A stretch of 32,621 nt of DNA from Oscillospiraceae bacterium. Lineage in GTDB: Bacteria > Bacillota > Clostridia > Oscillospirales > JAAYXM01. A program made the position numbers and the translations under genes. Below, piece after piece: positions 20,614 through 27,925 of this stretch. Every line of letters begins with the position of its first letter. Positions within the stretch are counted from its first letter, which is position 1. Where the stretch lies: the NCBI GenBank assembly GCA_015068085.1, contig SVLF01000030.1, positions 1-32,621 on the forward strand. Direction: 5' to 3'. Under the pieces are notes generated by a model. The model made no database searches and had not been told where the DNA came from. It saw only the letters and a program-made list of their open reading frames with translations.

Positions 20614-20791
20614 GCCGCCTTTCGCGCCAAGCGGATATAAATTACAGCGAAATCACGGCGAAGGCTTCGCGTGCAAAATGAAGTTTTGCCATTAGCGGAA
20701 GCCTTCGTGATGAGCGCTTAATTTATCCGGTGCGCGGGCAGCGGCAAAAGCGTGGAAGGATTGCAAAGGGAACTGCAAGAAGTTCCCTTTG
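20614..20791 (-). repeat. Structured interspersed repeat, copy 2 (inverted relative to copy 1)
   Basis: Same element as 18242-18416, on the other strand, starting 14 bp after the znuA-like stop. Read on the minus strand, its helices are CAAAGGGAACT/AGTTCCCTTTG, ATAAATTA/TAATTTAT, ATCACG/CGTGAT, AAGGCTT/AAGCCTT, GCAAAA/TTTTGC and a final CCGC/GCGG stem. Most helices differ in sequence from copy 1 but stay paired. The first hairpin may also end or protect the znuA-like transcript. Confidence 0.8.
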
Positions 20792-20805
20792 AGAAAACAA
20801 AGTTT

Positions 20806-21684
20806 TTATCCCAACACCTGTTCGATTACATCAAGGTTGTGACGTACTGCGTTTATATATGCATCCTTGTCGTTGCCATCCTCAGCACCTGAGGTAAGGG
20901 TGTCTATGCTTACCGGAGTGCAGCCTGTAACCTTGCAGATTTCACGAACCGCATCGCTGTCAAAAAGGCTTTTCTGAACAAGCAAATGTGAAAACTGCGC
21001 AGCACCCGGCACGGCAAAATATTCGTCCAAATCCGCATCGGACGGAATTGTGACGTAACCTATACCAAGCTCTTTTGTGAAATACTCAAGCGAATCGTGA
21101 TACACGGTAACACTCCCGTCACCAAAGCCCTCCGCACGCGCTTTTGCTTCTGCAAGAAGCAAATTAAGCTTTTCTGTATATTCGGCGGCATTTTTTTCAT
21201 ATACTGCGCTGTTTATCGGATCAAGACGTATAAGCGTTCGCTTTATCTTTTCGCACTGATTTATCGTGTTTTCAATATCCATCCAGTAATGTGAATTCTG
21301 AATCTCATCCTCATCACCGATTATATTGGGAACGTCCTCGCCGCACTCCAGCGTCTCAAGCCTTGGAATACCCATTGACGTTTTTCCGACAAAGCTTTCC
21401 ATTCCCATACCGCTTGCGATAAACAAGTCCGCCCCGGTCATTTTTTTAATATCATCCGGTGTAAGCTGGTAATTATGCAAGCATCCGATATCCGGGTCGA
21501 TAAGGTTTACCATCGAAACACCCTCCGCGCCTTCAACAAGATTGAGCGTGGTAACATATACCGGATAAAACGACGTAACTATACGAAACTCTTCCTCATC
21601 TTTTTTCTGCGGTGCTTTTTCCGTACAAGCGCAGAGAGAGAGCGAGAGACAAAAAGAAAGAAGTAAGCAAATAAGTTTTTTCAT
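20806..21684 (-). CDS. Zinc/manganese-type ABC transporter substrate-binding lipoprotein (ZnuA-like)
   Basis: 292 residues with a lipoprotein signal ending LCAC (Cys20). It belongs to cluster A-I metal-binding proteins. Candidate ligands at the family positions are His70 (CLHNYQL), His132 (NSHYW), His196 (VYHDSLEYF) and Asp261 (SIDTLT). The FRIVTSFYPVYV opening is typical. The His-rich mobile loop of many zinc-specific ZnuA proteins is absent, so zinc versus manganese is open. The permease and ATPase genes are not adjacent. It follows galU with a 2-bp gap and no strong ribosome binding site, suggesting translational coupling. Confidence 0.85.
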   Translation of the reverse strand: MKKLICLLLSFCLSLSLCACTEKAPQKKDEEEFRIVTSFYPVYVTTLNLVEGAEGVSMVNLIDPDIGCLHNYQLTPDDIKKMTGADLFIASGMGMESFVGKTSMGIPRLETLECGEDVPNIIGDEDEIQNSHYWMDIENTINQCEKIKRTLIRLDPINSAVYEKNAAEYTEKLNLLLAEAKARAEGFGDGSVTVYHDSLEYFTKELGIGYVTIPSDADLDEYFAVPGAAQFSHLLVQKSLFDSDAVREICKVTGCTPVSIDTLTSGAEDGNDKDAYINAVRHNLDVIEQVLG

Positions 21685-21686
21685 TA

Positions 21687-22550
21687 TCAGAGAGACAAAC
21701 CTTTCATATAATTTTTAAGCCATTCGGAAATCTCCGGATTCGCAAGTGCAAGCTGAATGGATGCTTCCATATATCCACAGATATTTCCGGAGTCAAAGCG
21801 CTCTCCTTCAAAATCAAGAGCGAGCATACGTTCCTTCCTGCAAAGAAGGTTCAGGGCATCGGTAAGCTGAATTTCACCGCCAAAGCCCGGCTGCGCTTTC
21901 TCAAGCAATTCATATATTCCGCTTGTCAGCACATATCTGCCGAGTATCGCATAATTTGAGAGAAGCTTATCCGGTGTCGGCTTTTCAATAAGCTGATTTA
22001 CATCAAACAATCGCTCTTCAACCGGCTTTACCCCCAACGTGCAATACTTTGAAATTTCCGAGGTCTCAACATATTTTACTCCGACACAGCTGCAGCCATA
22101 CTTCTCCGCATTGTCCGCAAGCTGTTTTGTTACCGGAACATCACTTCGCATAATATCATCGCCCAAAAGCACGGCAAACGGCTCGTCACCGGTAAATCCG
22201 CGAGCGTGCATTACGGCATGGCCGAGCCCACGAAGCTCCTTCTGACGGATAAACGTGATATTTGCCATATCGGCGATCGCACGCAGCTCACGGCGAAGCT
22301 CCGTCTTTCCGGATTTTTCAAGACGGTACTCAAGCTCGGGTGAGTAGTCAAAATAATCCTCAATTGCGCTTTTGCCGCGGCTTGTAATGATAAGAATATC
22401 TTCAATACCGGAATCGACCGCTTCCTTAACTATATAATGTATTGCCGGCTTGCCCGCAATACATATCATTTCCTTTGGCACGGATTTCGCCGCCGGAAGC
22501 ATTCTTGTTCCGAATCCCGCAGCAGGGATAACAGCCTTCTTTACCTTCAT
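21687..22550 (-). CDS. galU: UTP-glucose-1-phosphate uridylyltransferase
   Basis: 287 residues, full length. It makes UDP-glucose from UTP and glucose 1-phosphate, for cell-surface polysaccharides, glycolipids and galactose metabolism. The nucleotide-binding motif AAGFGTRMLPAAKSVPKEM (10-28) and the FAVLLGDDIM metal site are intact. A G-GEIQLTDAL segment near residue 225 is also characteristic. The start codon abuts the queT stop (TAAATG), so it is co-translated in the queT-galU-znuA-like operon. Confidence 0.95.
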   Translation of the reverse strand: MKVKKAVIPAAGFGTRMLPAAKSVPKEMICIAGKPAIHYIVKEAVDSGIEDILIITSRGKSAIEDYFDYSPELEYRLEKSGKTELRRELRAIADMANITFIRQKELRGLGHAVMHARGFTGDEPFAVLLGDDIMRSDVPVTKQLADNAEKYGCSCVGVKYVETSEISKYCTLGVKPVEERLFDVNQLIEKPTPDKLLSNYAILGRYVLTSGIYELLEKAQPGFGGEIQLTDALNLLCRKERMLALDFEGERFDSGNICGYMEASIQLALANPEISEWLKNYMKGLSL

Positions 22551-23039
22551 TTATTTTTTCCTCCCAAACACTTTTTCCATAACCGAAAAGAGCGGAATAC
22601 CGAGACCGTAGCACGCGATAACCTCTCCGGCTCCAACGGTCATAATGTTATACCACAGCGGCACTGTTTCCGACGATGGTAGTATTATATATGTAAGCAT
22701 AATTCCGACAAGGACGGCGTTTGATATTACCGTCGGCAACGGAACAAGCCACTTTATACGTATTTTGCGTGTAAGAACAACAGAAATAAAAGTTGCAAGC
22801 GTTCCGATGAGGACGTCCCACGGAAGCGTAACTCCCATAGTAACTCCAACGAGGTTTGCGACAAGGCAACCTACGGTCAGCCCCCACACAGCCTCCGGCA
22901 TAAAAAACGGCAGGATACAGAGTGCTTCACTTACACGCACCTGAACAGGTCCGTAGGACAGCGCGGGAAACGCAAGGGTAAGTACGGCATACGCCGCCGC
23001 AATAAGCGAACAGCGCGCAAGATAAGAGGTTTTTTTCAT
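22551..23039 (-). CDS. queT: QueT family ECF transporter substrate-binding membrane protein
   Basis: 162 residues with about five membrane helices. QueT proteins are S components of energy-coupling-factor transporters, thought to import queuosine precursors. Family-like features are AALAYAVLTL-type opening (AAAYAVLTLAFPALSYG), VQVRVSEALCILPFF and the acidic-aromatic segments between helices. GGAGG is 6 bp before the ATG. Many queT genes are under a preQ1 riboswitch; the leader here is only ~25 nt and has none. It leads an operon with galU and the znuA-like gene, an unusual mix. Confidence 0.85.
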   Translation of the reverse strand: MKKTSYLARCSLIAAAYAVLTLAFPALSYGPVQVRVSEALCILPFFMPEAVWGLTVGCLVANLVGVTMGVTLPWDVLIGTLATFISVVLTRKIRIKWLVPLPTVISNAVLVGIMLTYIILPSSETVPLWYNIMTVGAGEVIACYGLGIPLFSVMEKVFGRKK

Positions 23040-23077
23040 GGTTATCCTCCAAACATTAATATATTTTGTTTTAATTA

Positions 23078-23106
23078 ATTATAGCAAAGACATATAGAAA
23101 TTTCAA
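23078..23106 (-). promoter_or_regulatory. Promoter of the queT-galU-znuA-like operon
   Basis: On the minus strand TTGAAA (23101-23106), 17 bp, TATAAT (23078-23083). It is divergent from the rpsF promoter at 23125-23152, with the two -35 elements 18 bp apart. Confidence 0.72.
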
Positions 23107-23124
23107 GTTAAATGAAAATTTTGG

Positions 23125-23152
23125 TTGACTTTTTTAAAAAATTGTGTATAAT
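23125..23152 (+). promoter_or_regulatory. Promoter of the rpsF-ssb-rpsR operon
   Basis: TTGACT (23125-23130), 16 bp, TATAAT (23147-23152). Start predicted near 23159, leaving an ~88-nt leader. Confidence 0.72.
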
Positions 23153-23170
23153 ATTATTTTGCAGAGTTTT

Positions 23171-23219
23171 GCACGCGTCGTGCATTGCTCTATCCTTGCT
23201 CCCGAATACATACGGGGGC
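23171..23219 (+). promoter_or_regulatory. Structured rpsF leader, possible S6:S18 autoregulatory site
   Basis: Two hairpins lie in the leader: GCACG/CGTGC (23171-23175, 23179-23183) and GCTCCCG/CGGGGGC (23198-23204, 23213-23219). The second has an AATACATA loop, giving CCCGAA and ACGG elements. In bacteria an S6:S18 complex binds a leader hairpin with a CCG element in front of rpsF. The position fits; the exact consensus I could not verify. Confidence 0.4.
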
Positions 23220-23246
23220 CATAAGTCCAGAAGGAGGTGTTTTACA

Positions 23247-23549
23247 ATGGCAAAGGTTTCCGCAAAGTACGAAACAGTTTTTATCATCAACTGTGAACTC
23301 GGCGAAGAGGCTATCGCAGAGCTTGTTGCAAAGTTCAAGACTCTCGTTGAGAAGAACGGCACTCTTGTCAATGTCGACGAATGGGGTAAGCGCAGATTCG
23401 CGTATCCGATCAACGACATGAACGAAGGCTACTATGTTCTCTTCGATTTTGAGTGCGTTCCGTCCTTCCCGGCAGAGCTTGACCGTGTCTTCAAAATCAC
23501 TGAAGGCATTATGCGCTCTCTCATCATCTGCAAAGATGAAATCGCTTAA
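23247..23549 (+). CDS. rpsF: Ribosomal protein S6
   Basis: 100 residues from the ATG at 23247, which has AAGGAGGTG 7 bp upstream; the frame stays open upstream to 23112 but that part is the leader. The sequence is typical: YETVFIINCELGEEAI at the start, LVNVDEWGKRRFAYPIND in the middle and DRVFKITEGIMRSLII near the end. S6 binds the central domain of 16S rRNA together with S18, encoded two genes downstream. Its stop codon overlaps the ribosome binding site of ssb. Confidence 0.98.
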   Translation: MAKVSAKYETVFIINCELGEEAIAELVAKFKTLVEKNGTLVNVDEWGKRRFAYPINDMNEGYYVLFDFECVPSFPAELDRVFKITEGIMRSLIICKDEIA

Positions 23550-23563
23550 GGAGGTAACTTCCC

Positions 23564-24025
23564 GTGCTTAACAAAGTTATTCTCATGGGTAGACTTACCC
23601 GCGACCCCGAGCTTCGCCACACACAGTCCGATATTCCGGTAGCGTCCTTTACGCTCGCTGTTGACCGCGGCTATTCCCGCCGTGACGATTCTCAGCAGCA
23701 GACTGCTGATTTCGTCAACATCGTTGCATGGCGCAATACTGCTGAATTCGTATCAAAGTGGTTCTCAAAGGGTCAGCTTGTCGCTGTAAGCGGCAGACTT
23801 CAGGTCCGTAACTATAAAGACCGCGACGGTAACAATCGCACGGCCACAGAGGTTGTTGCAGACGAATGCTTCTTCGCTGAATCAAAGCGTGACGGCGCAT
23901 CCGGTGCAGCTGCTTTCTCTCCGTTCGGTGAGCCGCCCGCTCCGTCGAACGTCGGACTCAACGCTGTCTCATCCGGCTCTGATTTTGAAGAGCTTGTCGG
24001 TGACGACGGCGAACTTCCATTCTAA
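23564..24025 (+). CDS. ssb: Single-stranded DNA-binding protein
   Basis: 153 residues from a GTG at 23564, with AAGGAGGT 8 bp upstream. The OB fold covers residues 1-~105 (NKVILMGRLTRDPELRHT, VNIVAWRNTAEF, GQLVAVSGRLQVRNY). A flexible linker then leads to the acidic tip DDGELPF, which in SSB proteins docks DNA repair and replication partners. Gene order rpsF-ssb-rpsR is standard for Firmicutes. Confidence 0.97.
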   Translation: MLNKVILMGRLTRDPELRHTQSDIPVASFTLAVDRGYSRRDDSQQQTADFVNIVAWRNTAEFVSKWFSKGQLVAVSGRLQVRNYKDRDGNNRTATEVVADECFFAESKRDGASGAAAFSPFGEPPAPSNVGLNAVSSGSDFEELVGDDGELPF

Positions 24026-24050
24026 TTTTTGAATAAAGGAGGACCCTTAA

Positions 24051-24281
24051 ATGGATAGAAACCTTAAGAACCGTAAGCGCAAGAAGGTTTGCCCGTTCTG
24101 CGCTGATAAGGTAAGCTTCATTGATTACAAGGATGCAGCACGTCTTCGCAGATTCACATCCGAGCGCGGCAAGATTCTTCCGCGCCGTATGACAGGCGTT
24201 TGCGCTGCTCATCAGCGTCAGGTTACAGAAGCTATCAAGCGTGCACGTCACATTGCGCTTCTTCCCTACGTTAACGACTAA
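24051..24281 (+). CDS. rpsR: Ribosomal protein S18, zinc-binding form
   Basis: 76 residues. The conserved [19 protein letters not shown] block identifies S18. Cys14, Cys17, Cys51 and His54 (CPFC...CAAH) form a possible zinc site, the 'C+' type of S18 that needs zinc, in contrast to zinc-free paralogs induced under zinc limitation. AAGGAGGA precedes the ATG by 7-8 bp. It ends the operon, followed by a strong terminator. Confidence 0.97.
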   Translation: MDRNLKNRKRKKVCPFCADKVSFIDYKDAARLRRFTSERGKILPRRMTGVCAAHQRQVTEAIKRARHIALLPYVND

Positions 24282-24291
24282 TATGTACATT

Positions 24292-24323
24292 AAAATCACC
24301 TGCGGAAATCCGCAGGTGATTTT
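24292..24323. terminator. Intrinsic terminator shared by rpsR and the convergent hydrolase gene
   Basis: AAAATCACCTGCGGA (24292-24306) pairs perfectly with TCCGCAGGTGATTTT (24309-24323). T-runs on both strands let it serve the plus-strand rpsR operon and the convergent minus-strand gene ending at 24338. Confidence 0.85.
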
Positions 24324-24337
24324 TGTTGCCCTTTTCT

Positions 24338-25657
24338 TTATTCTTCTCTCATTTCAAGAAGTGTGTCAACCATCATATAGCCCGCATCTGAGCAGAGTCT
24401 GTTGCTGCCGGGCGCAGATTCATAGATTGTGTCATAAAAAAGGTCTCTTGTCGGAATATATCCAAAAAGTCCGTTGCAATAGGATAGGACTATGCGCTTT
24501 TTATTTCCGCATCTCGCCTTTACATCGCGCCCGAAGTAACAATACACCTCACTCGGAAAGCCGAAAACCTCAAGGTCGCCTATTCTGATATAATGGAGCG
24601 GAACATCATTTATTTCAGGAACTACTGCCATAACATCAAGAAGCTTGCGGGCCATCATAAGGTGATATGCGTTTCCTTTTTCCGCAGTTGCCCCCATTTT
24701 TGCATATGGATCCACTGTTACGGTTTCAACAACATGCTTTGCGTGCTCAAACTCTTCTTCGCTTACTTCTCTTCTTTTAATCTGTATGGTTTCAAAGCGG
24801 CAAATCAGATTTCCTTCGGCAATCGGCTCAGCAAAGGATATCGTCTTTATCGCTTCTCCTGCAATTTTTCTTCCCATCATTCTGTAATGGTCCGGAGCAT
24901 CCTTTTCAACCTTTACGTTGAAATGGTTTATATCACCTGCAGTTCCCATGAAGAATACTGTAACGAAGTCTTCTCCGTAAACCTTTTTCATCTGCTTTGA
25001 AAGCTCAGATGCGAAGTCACCGGAAAACTCAAGCCCCCCAACGCAATCAAGATGGCAAGCAAAAGAGACAATCGCACCGAGGTTTTCTCCCTTTGCGGAC
25101 TTTACAAAAAGTACAGGAAGCTCGTTGTCGGTTTCCGATGCAGGCCCGATAATATCAGGGTTAAGTCTTCCCGGATTCGTCAGCGGTGTTGAATTTTTCA
25201 TTATGTAGTCACGGCAGAAGGATATCCCTTCAACATTTCCGATACCGAAGGTCATTTCACTCTCCTGCATTCTCTTGTATGCAAGAATTGCGCAGTCTGC
25301 AATAATATCTGCAAACACGTTGAAATAATACTTCTGTCTCTCTCCCATCTCCGGATGATTGTCAAAATCCGGATCCGGTATTCCCGTGTGAGAATGAGTC
25401 GCCGCTACAAGAACATTTTTCTCGGGTATTCCCGTAAATTCGCTGACTCGCGCAGCAATTGCATCCCTGATTTTACGATGTGTGCGAAGTGCATCAATCG
25501 CAATCATCGCAACGGTTTCTTTGCCGTCGGAAACCACAAACGCGCGTGCATAAAGACGGTCCTTTACGTCAACAGCTGGTCTGATATTGCCGTATCCCGA
25601 AAGATGGCATCCGAGCGGCGGCGTTATTTCCCTTTCATAAAATCCGCATTTAAACAT
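24338..25657 (-). CDS. Neutral ceramidase-like metal-dependent hydrolase (N-terminal-domain type)
   Basis: 439 residues, cytoplasmic (no signal peptide), covering only the N-terminal catalytic-domain type of neutral/alkaline ceramidases. Metal-site residues are kept: the THSHTG motif (87-92), His202 (ACHLDC), Glu370 (FGFPSEVY) and Tyr400 (NGLFGYIPT). The serine nucleophile motif of true ceramidases (GDVS) reads GDIN (241-244) here, so ceramidase activity is unlikely. Proteins of this type are common next to sugar-catabolic genes in gut bacteria; the substrate is unknown. It lies 24 bp after an MFS transporter gene in the same operon. Confidence 0.8.
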   Translation of the reverse strand: MFKCGFYEREITPPLGCHLSGYGNIRPAVDVKDRLYARAFVVSDGKETVAMIAIDALRTHRKIRDAIAARVSEFTGIPEKNVLVAATHSHTGIPDPDFDNHPEMGERQKYYFNVFADIIADCAILAYKRMQESEMTFGIGNVEGISFCRDYIMKNSTPLTNPGRLNPDIIGPASETDNELPVLFVKSAKGENLGAIVSFACHLDCVGGLEFSGDFASELSKQMKKVYGEDFVTVFFMGTAGDINHFNVKVEKDAPDHYRMMGRKIAGEAIKTISFAEPIAEGNLICRFETIQIKRREVSEEEFEHAKHVVETVTVDPYAKMGATAEKGNAYHLMMARKLLDVMAVVPEINDVPLHYIRIGDLEVFGFPSEVYCYFGRDVKARCGNKKRIVLSYCNGLFGYIPTRDLFYDTIYESAPGSNRLCSDAGYMMVDTLLEMREE

Positions 25658-25681
25658 AACTACCTCTCCTTTTATATAGGC

Positions 25682-26944
25682 TTATTTCACCAATGTCTTT
25701 TCCTTACGTTTCAATGATGCAACAGCAACATTGATCAAAACTAATGTTATTGCCGCCACTACCGTCGAAATCCAAAAGGATAACGAGTAACTGCCGGTAA
25801 GATCATACGGAAGATGCGCCAGCGGTGCGTTCAACGCCTGACCGACCGTGAGCACCGTACTTGTTATCGCAAGCGATTCCGCAAAGCTTTTTTCTCCAAA
25901 CAGGTCAAGTGCCAATATCGGAAGCATAACCGTTTCAAGCGGTGTTGCAAGAGCATTTAAGAGACTGTGGGAGATTACGAGAACCTTGCCCAGCTCTGTT
26001 GCTGTAATAATAATCAGCAGCCCTTTTGCCGCAAAAGACGAAATAAGGCAGGTATTAACTGCCGCTTTTATTCCGAAGCGGTCATAAATAAAACCGACAA
26101 GCAGCTTACTTATCGCAAGCGCAAATGTAGAAATACTGAATGAAGCGGTGACAAACTCCTTATCAAAACCAATATACTCCAGATGCGGAATAACCGCTCC
26201 GTTTATTCCCGACACCGCATAGGCAAAAAGGCATCCAATGACAACATAAAACCAAGGGCTTTTGAAAAACTCCCCGTGTCCATGCTCCGTTAATTCCCGA
26301 TTTTTCTTTTCTTCTGTAACGTTTTCCTCTCTGGATGTCTCCTCCGGCTTTTCTCTGTAAAACACAAGGAATACGACCATAACCACAAGCAACACTGCGG
26401 CTGTCAGAAAGTACGCATTACGATACCCGAACACATTCCCTTCTCCGCTCATAAGCCTTGCCGCCGCAAACGCCGCAACGGTGGCTCCGATGGCATTTGA
26501 AGAAAGCACAACGCCAAGAACCGTTCCCTTATTTTTCACAAACCATTTATTTATCACAACGCTTATCATTGTTGTTGAAGACAATGCAACACCAATTCCG
26601 AGAAAAACTCCGCCGAGATAAAAGAGAGGAATAGTCTCCGCAAAAATATTGATCACTGCATATATTATGTAACATATGAGTCCCGCGCATATCAGCTTCC
26701 TTGTACCGAATTTTTTCACAAGCTTATGAAAAAATACGGTTACAAAAGAAACCGTCACATATCTGATGCTGTCATTTATCGTGAACAAGCTGCTGGGAAA
26801 ACCAAATGCCTCCGTTATCGGTTTGATATACAGATTTTTGGCAGAGGAGCAAAAGCCGAGACCTGCAAATAATATCAGGATACACATTGCCGCAATAACC
26901 CATTTATAATCCGGTCTGCTTTTCTTTAAAAATCCTTTCCCCAT
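25682..26944 (-). CDS. Major facilitator superfamily transporter
   Basis: 420 residues from the ATG at 26944, chosen because GAGGA lies 10-14 bp upstream; the ATG at 26974 has no ribosome binding site. About twelve membrane helices with a charged central loop (residues ~200-230: REKPEETSREENVTEEKK). The NKWFVKNKGTVLGVVLSSNA segment between helices 4 and 5 resembles monocarboxylate/oxalate-formate-type MFS carriers. It is co-transcribed with the ceramidase-like hydrolase and probably imports that enzyme's substrate (inference). A divergent AraC regulator has its -35 box abutting this operon's -35. Confidence 0.85.
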   Translation of the reverse strand: MGKGFLKKSRPDYKWVIAAMCILILFAGLGFCSSAKNLYIKPITEAFGFPSSLFTINDSIRYVTVSFVTVFFHKLVKKFGTRKLICAGLICYIIYAVINIFAETIPLFYLGGVFLGIGVALSSTTMISVVINKWFVKNKGTVLGVVLSSNAIGATVAAFAAARLMSGEGNVFGYRNAYFLTAAVLLVVMVVFLVFYREKPEETSREENVTEEKKNRELTEHGHGEFFKSPWFYVVIGCLFAYAVSGINGAVIPHLEYIGFDKEFVTASFSISTFALAISKLLVGFIYDRFGIKAAVNTCLISSFAAKGLLIIITATELGKVLVISHSLLNALATPLETVMLPILALDLFGEKSFAESLAITSTVLTVGQALNAPLAHLPYDLTGSYSLSFWISTVVAAITLVLINVAVASLKRKEKTLVK

Positions 26945-26970
26945 ATTCAACACTTCCTCAAAATCAGTTC

Positions 26971-26989
26971 GCATGCAATCTATGCATGC
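26971..26989. promoter_or_regulatory. Inverted repeat in the MFS operon leader
   Basis: GCATGCA (26971-26977) and TGCATGC (26983-26989) form a perfect 7-bp inverted repeat with a 5-bp spacer, between the promoter and the start of the MFS gene. It could be an operator or a 5' hairpin. Confidence 0.4.
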
Positions 26990-27001
26990 ACACTGCTGTT
27001 A

Positions 27002-27061
27002 ATTATACTCTCATCGCTGTTGTTTTGTCCATTGACAAATAATAACCTCAGATGTTATAAT
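27002..27061. promoter_or_regulatory. Back-to-back divergent promoters of the MFS operon and AraC gene
   Basis: Plus strand: TTGACA (27032-27037), 18 bp, TATAAT (27056-27061) for the AraC gene. Minus strand: TGGACA (27026-27031), 18 bp, TATAAT (27002-27007) for the MFS operon. The two -35 hexamers touch with no gap. Confidence 0.75.
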
Positions 27062-27081
27062 CATAACCCGAGGTGAAAAAT

Positions 27082-27897
27082 ATGCGATACAGGGTTTATT
27101 CAATAGGCAAGATACCAACTCTAAAAATGCATCTTATCGGCTATTCTTCCGATATAATCGGCACAACCTTTGTTGCCCGAAAAAACGAGACGCACCTCGT
27201 AGGTTATGTTTTATCGGGAAAAGCAACGTATAACGGACATCCCATTTCTGCAGGGCAGGGTTTTCTTTTTACGCCGAATGTTGCCGAAAATGTTTATCCG
27301 GACAAATCCAACCCACCGGAGCTTCTGTGGTTTACAAGCGCCGATTCCCGTTTCAATGAGCTCCTTCCGTATTACGGAGCCGACAGCAAAACAAAAATTT
27401 TCAACCACACCTCTCCCGCAGAGCTGCAGTATATAAAAGAGCTTGTTATTACGGAAAACAGAGCAACAATCAGCGACGGAAGAATGCTTGAGCTTTTTTT
27501 CTCTGTTTTTAAGCATCACTTAAACGAACAAAATTACGTCTCTCCGAATCTTCCCGCCGCGCAGAGCTACATTGATTTTTCCGTAAATTACATCAAAACC
27601 CACTATAACAGCATAACGGTATCAAAACTCACGGAGCTTCTCGGCGTAAGCCAGCCGTACCTCTATCGGATATTTAAAGAAGCCTTCGGGAAATCGCCGA
27701 AGGCCTTCATCACTGAATATCGCATAAATCAGGCAAAAAAGCTTCTTAAGGAAACAGACTTGACGGTATCGGCAGTGGCAGCTGCCGTAGGATATTCAGA
27801 CAGCTTCGCATTTTCCAAAGCCTTCTCTTCAATTCAGAATATGTCACCGAGCGAATACAGATCTCTTCAAAGTTCAACGGCAAGCGCACCCATCTGA
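27082..27897 (+). CDS. AraC family transcriptional regulator
   Basis: 271 residues from the ATG at 27082 with CGAGGTG 6 bp upstream; the in-frame GTG at 27073 is inside that site. The N-terminal half is a cupin-type sensor (HLVGYVLSGKATYNGHPISAGQGFLFTPN). The C-terminal ~100 residues are an AraC double helix-turn-helix: ITVSKLTELLGVSQPYLYRI and then VSAVAAAVGYSDSFAFSKAF. It is divergent from the MFS-ceramidase-like operon and is likely its regulator. The stop codon lies in the loop of the following terminator. Confidence 0.92.
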   Translation: MRYRVYSIGKIPTLKMHLIGYSSDIIGTTFVARKNETHLVGYVLSGKATYNGHPISAGQGFLFTPNVAENVYPDKSNPPELLWFTSADSRFNELLPYYGADSKTKIFNHTSPAELQYIKELVITENRATISDGRMLELFFSVFKHHLNEQNYVSPNLPAAQSYIDFSVNYIKTHYNSITVSKLTELLGVSQPYLYRIFKEAFGKSPKAFITEYRINQAKKLLKETDLTVSAVAAAVGYSDSFAFSKAFSSIQNMSPSEYRSLQSSTASAPI

Positions 27898-27910
27898 CGC
27901 GCTTGCCGTT
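27876..27910. terminator. Intrinsic terminator between the AraC gene and the Gfo/Idh gene
   Basis: AACGGCAAGCGC (27876-27887) pairs perfectly with GCGCTTGCCGTT (27899-27910), with TTTTG after it on the plus strand. The left arm is the last coding sequence of the AraC gene and the stop codon is in the loop. It may also end the convergent operon at 27926. Confidence 0.75.
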
Positions 27911-27925
27911 TTGTATATCAAATAT

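Noticed and set aside
18242-20791. CRISPR array or insertion sequence in the repeat-rich segment
   Set aside because: No regularly spaced direct repeats, no transposase gene or fragment found; only two inverted copies of a structured element.
22551-23064. preQ1 riboswitch expected before queT
   Set aside because: The leader from the promoter to the ATG is only about 25 nt and has no such motif.
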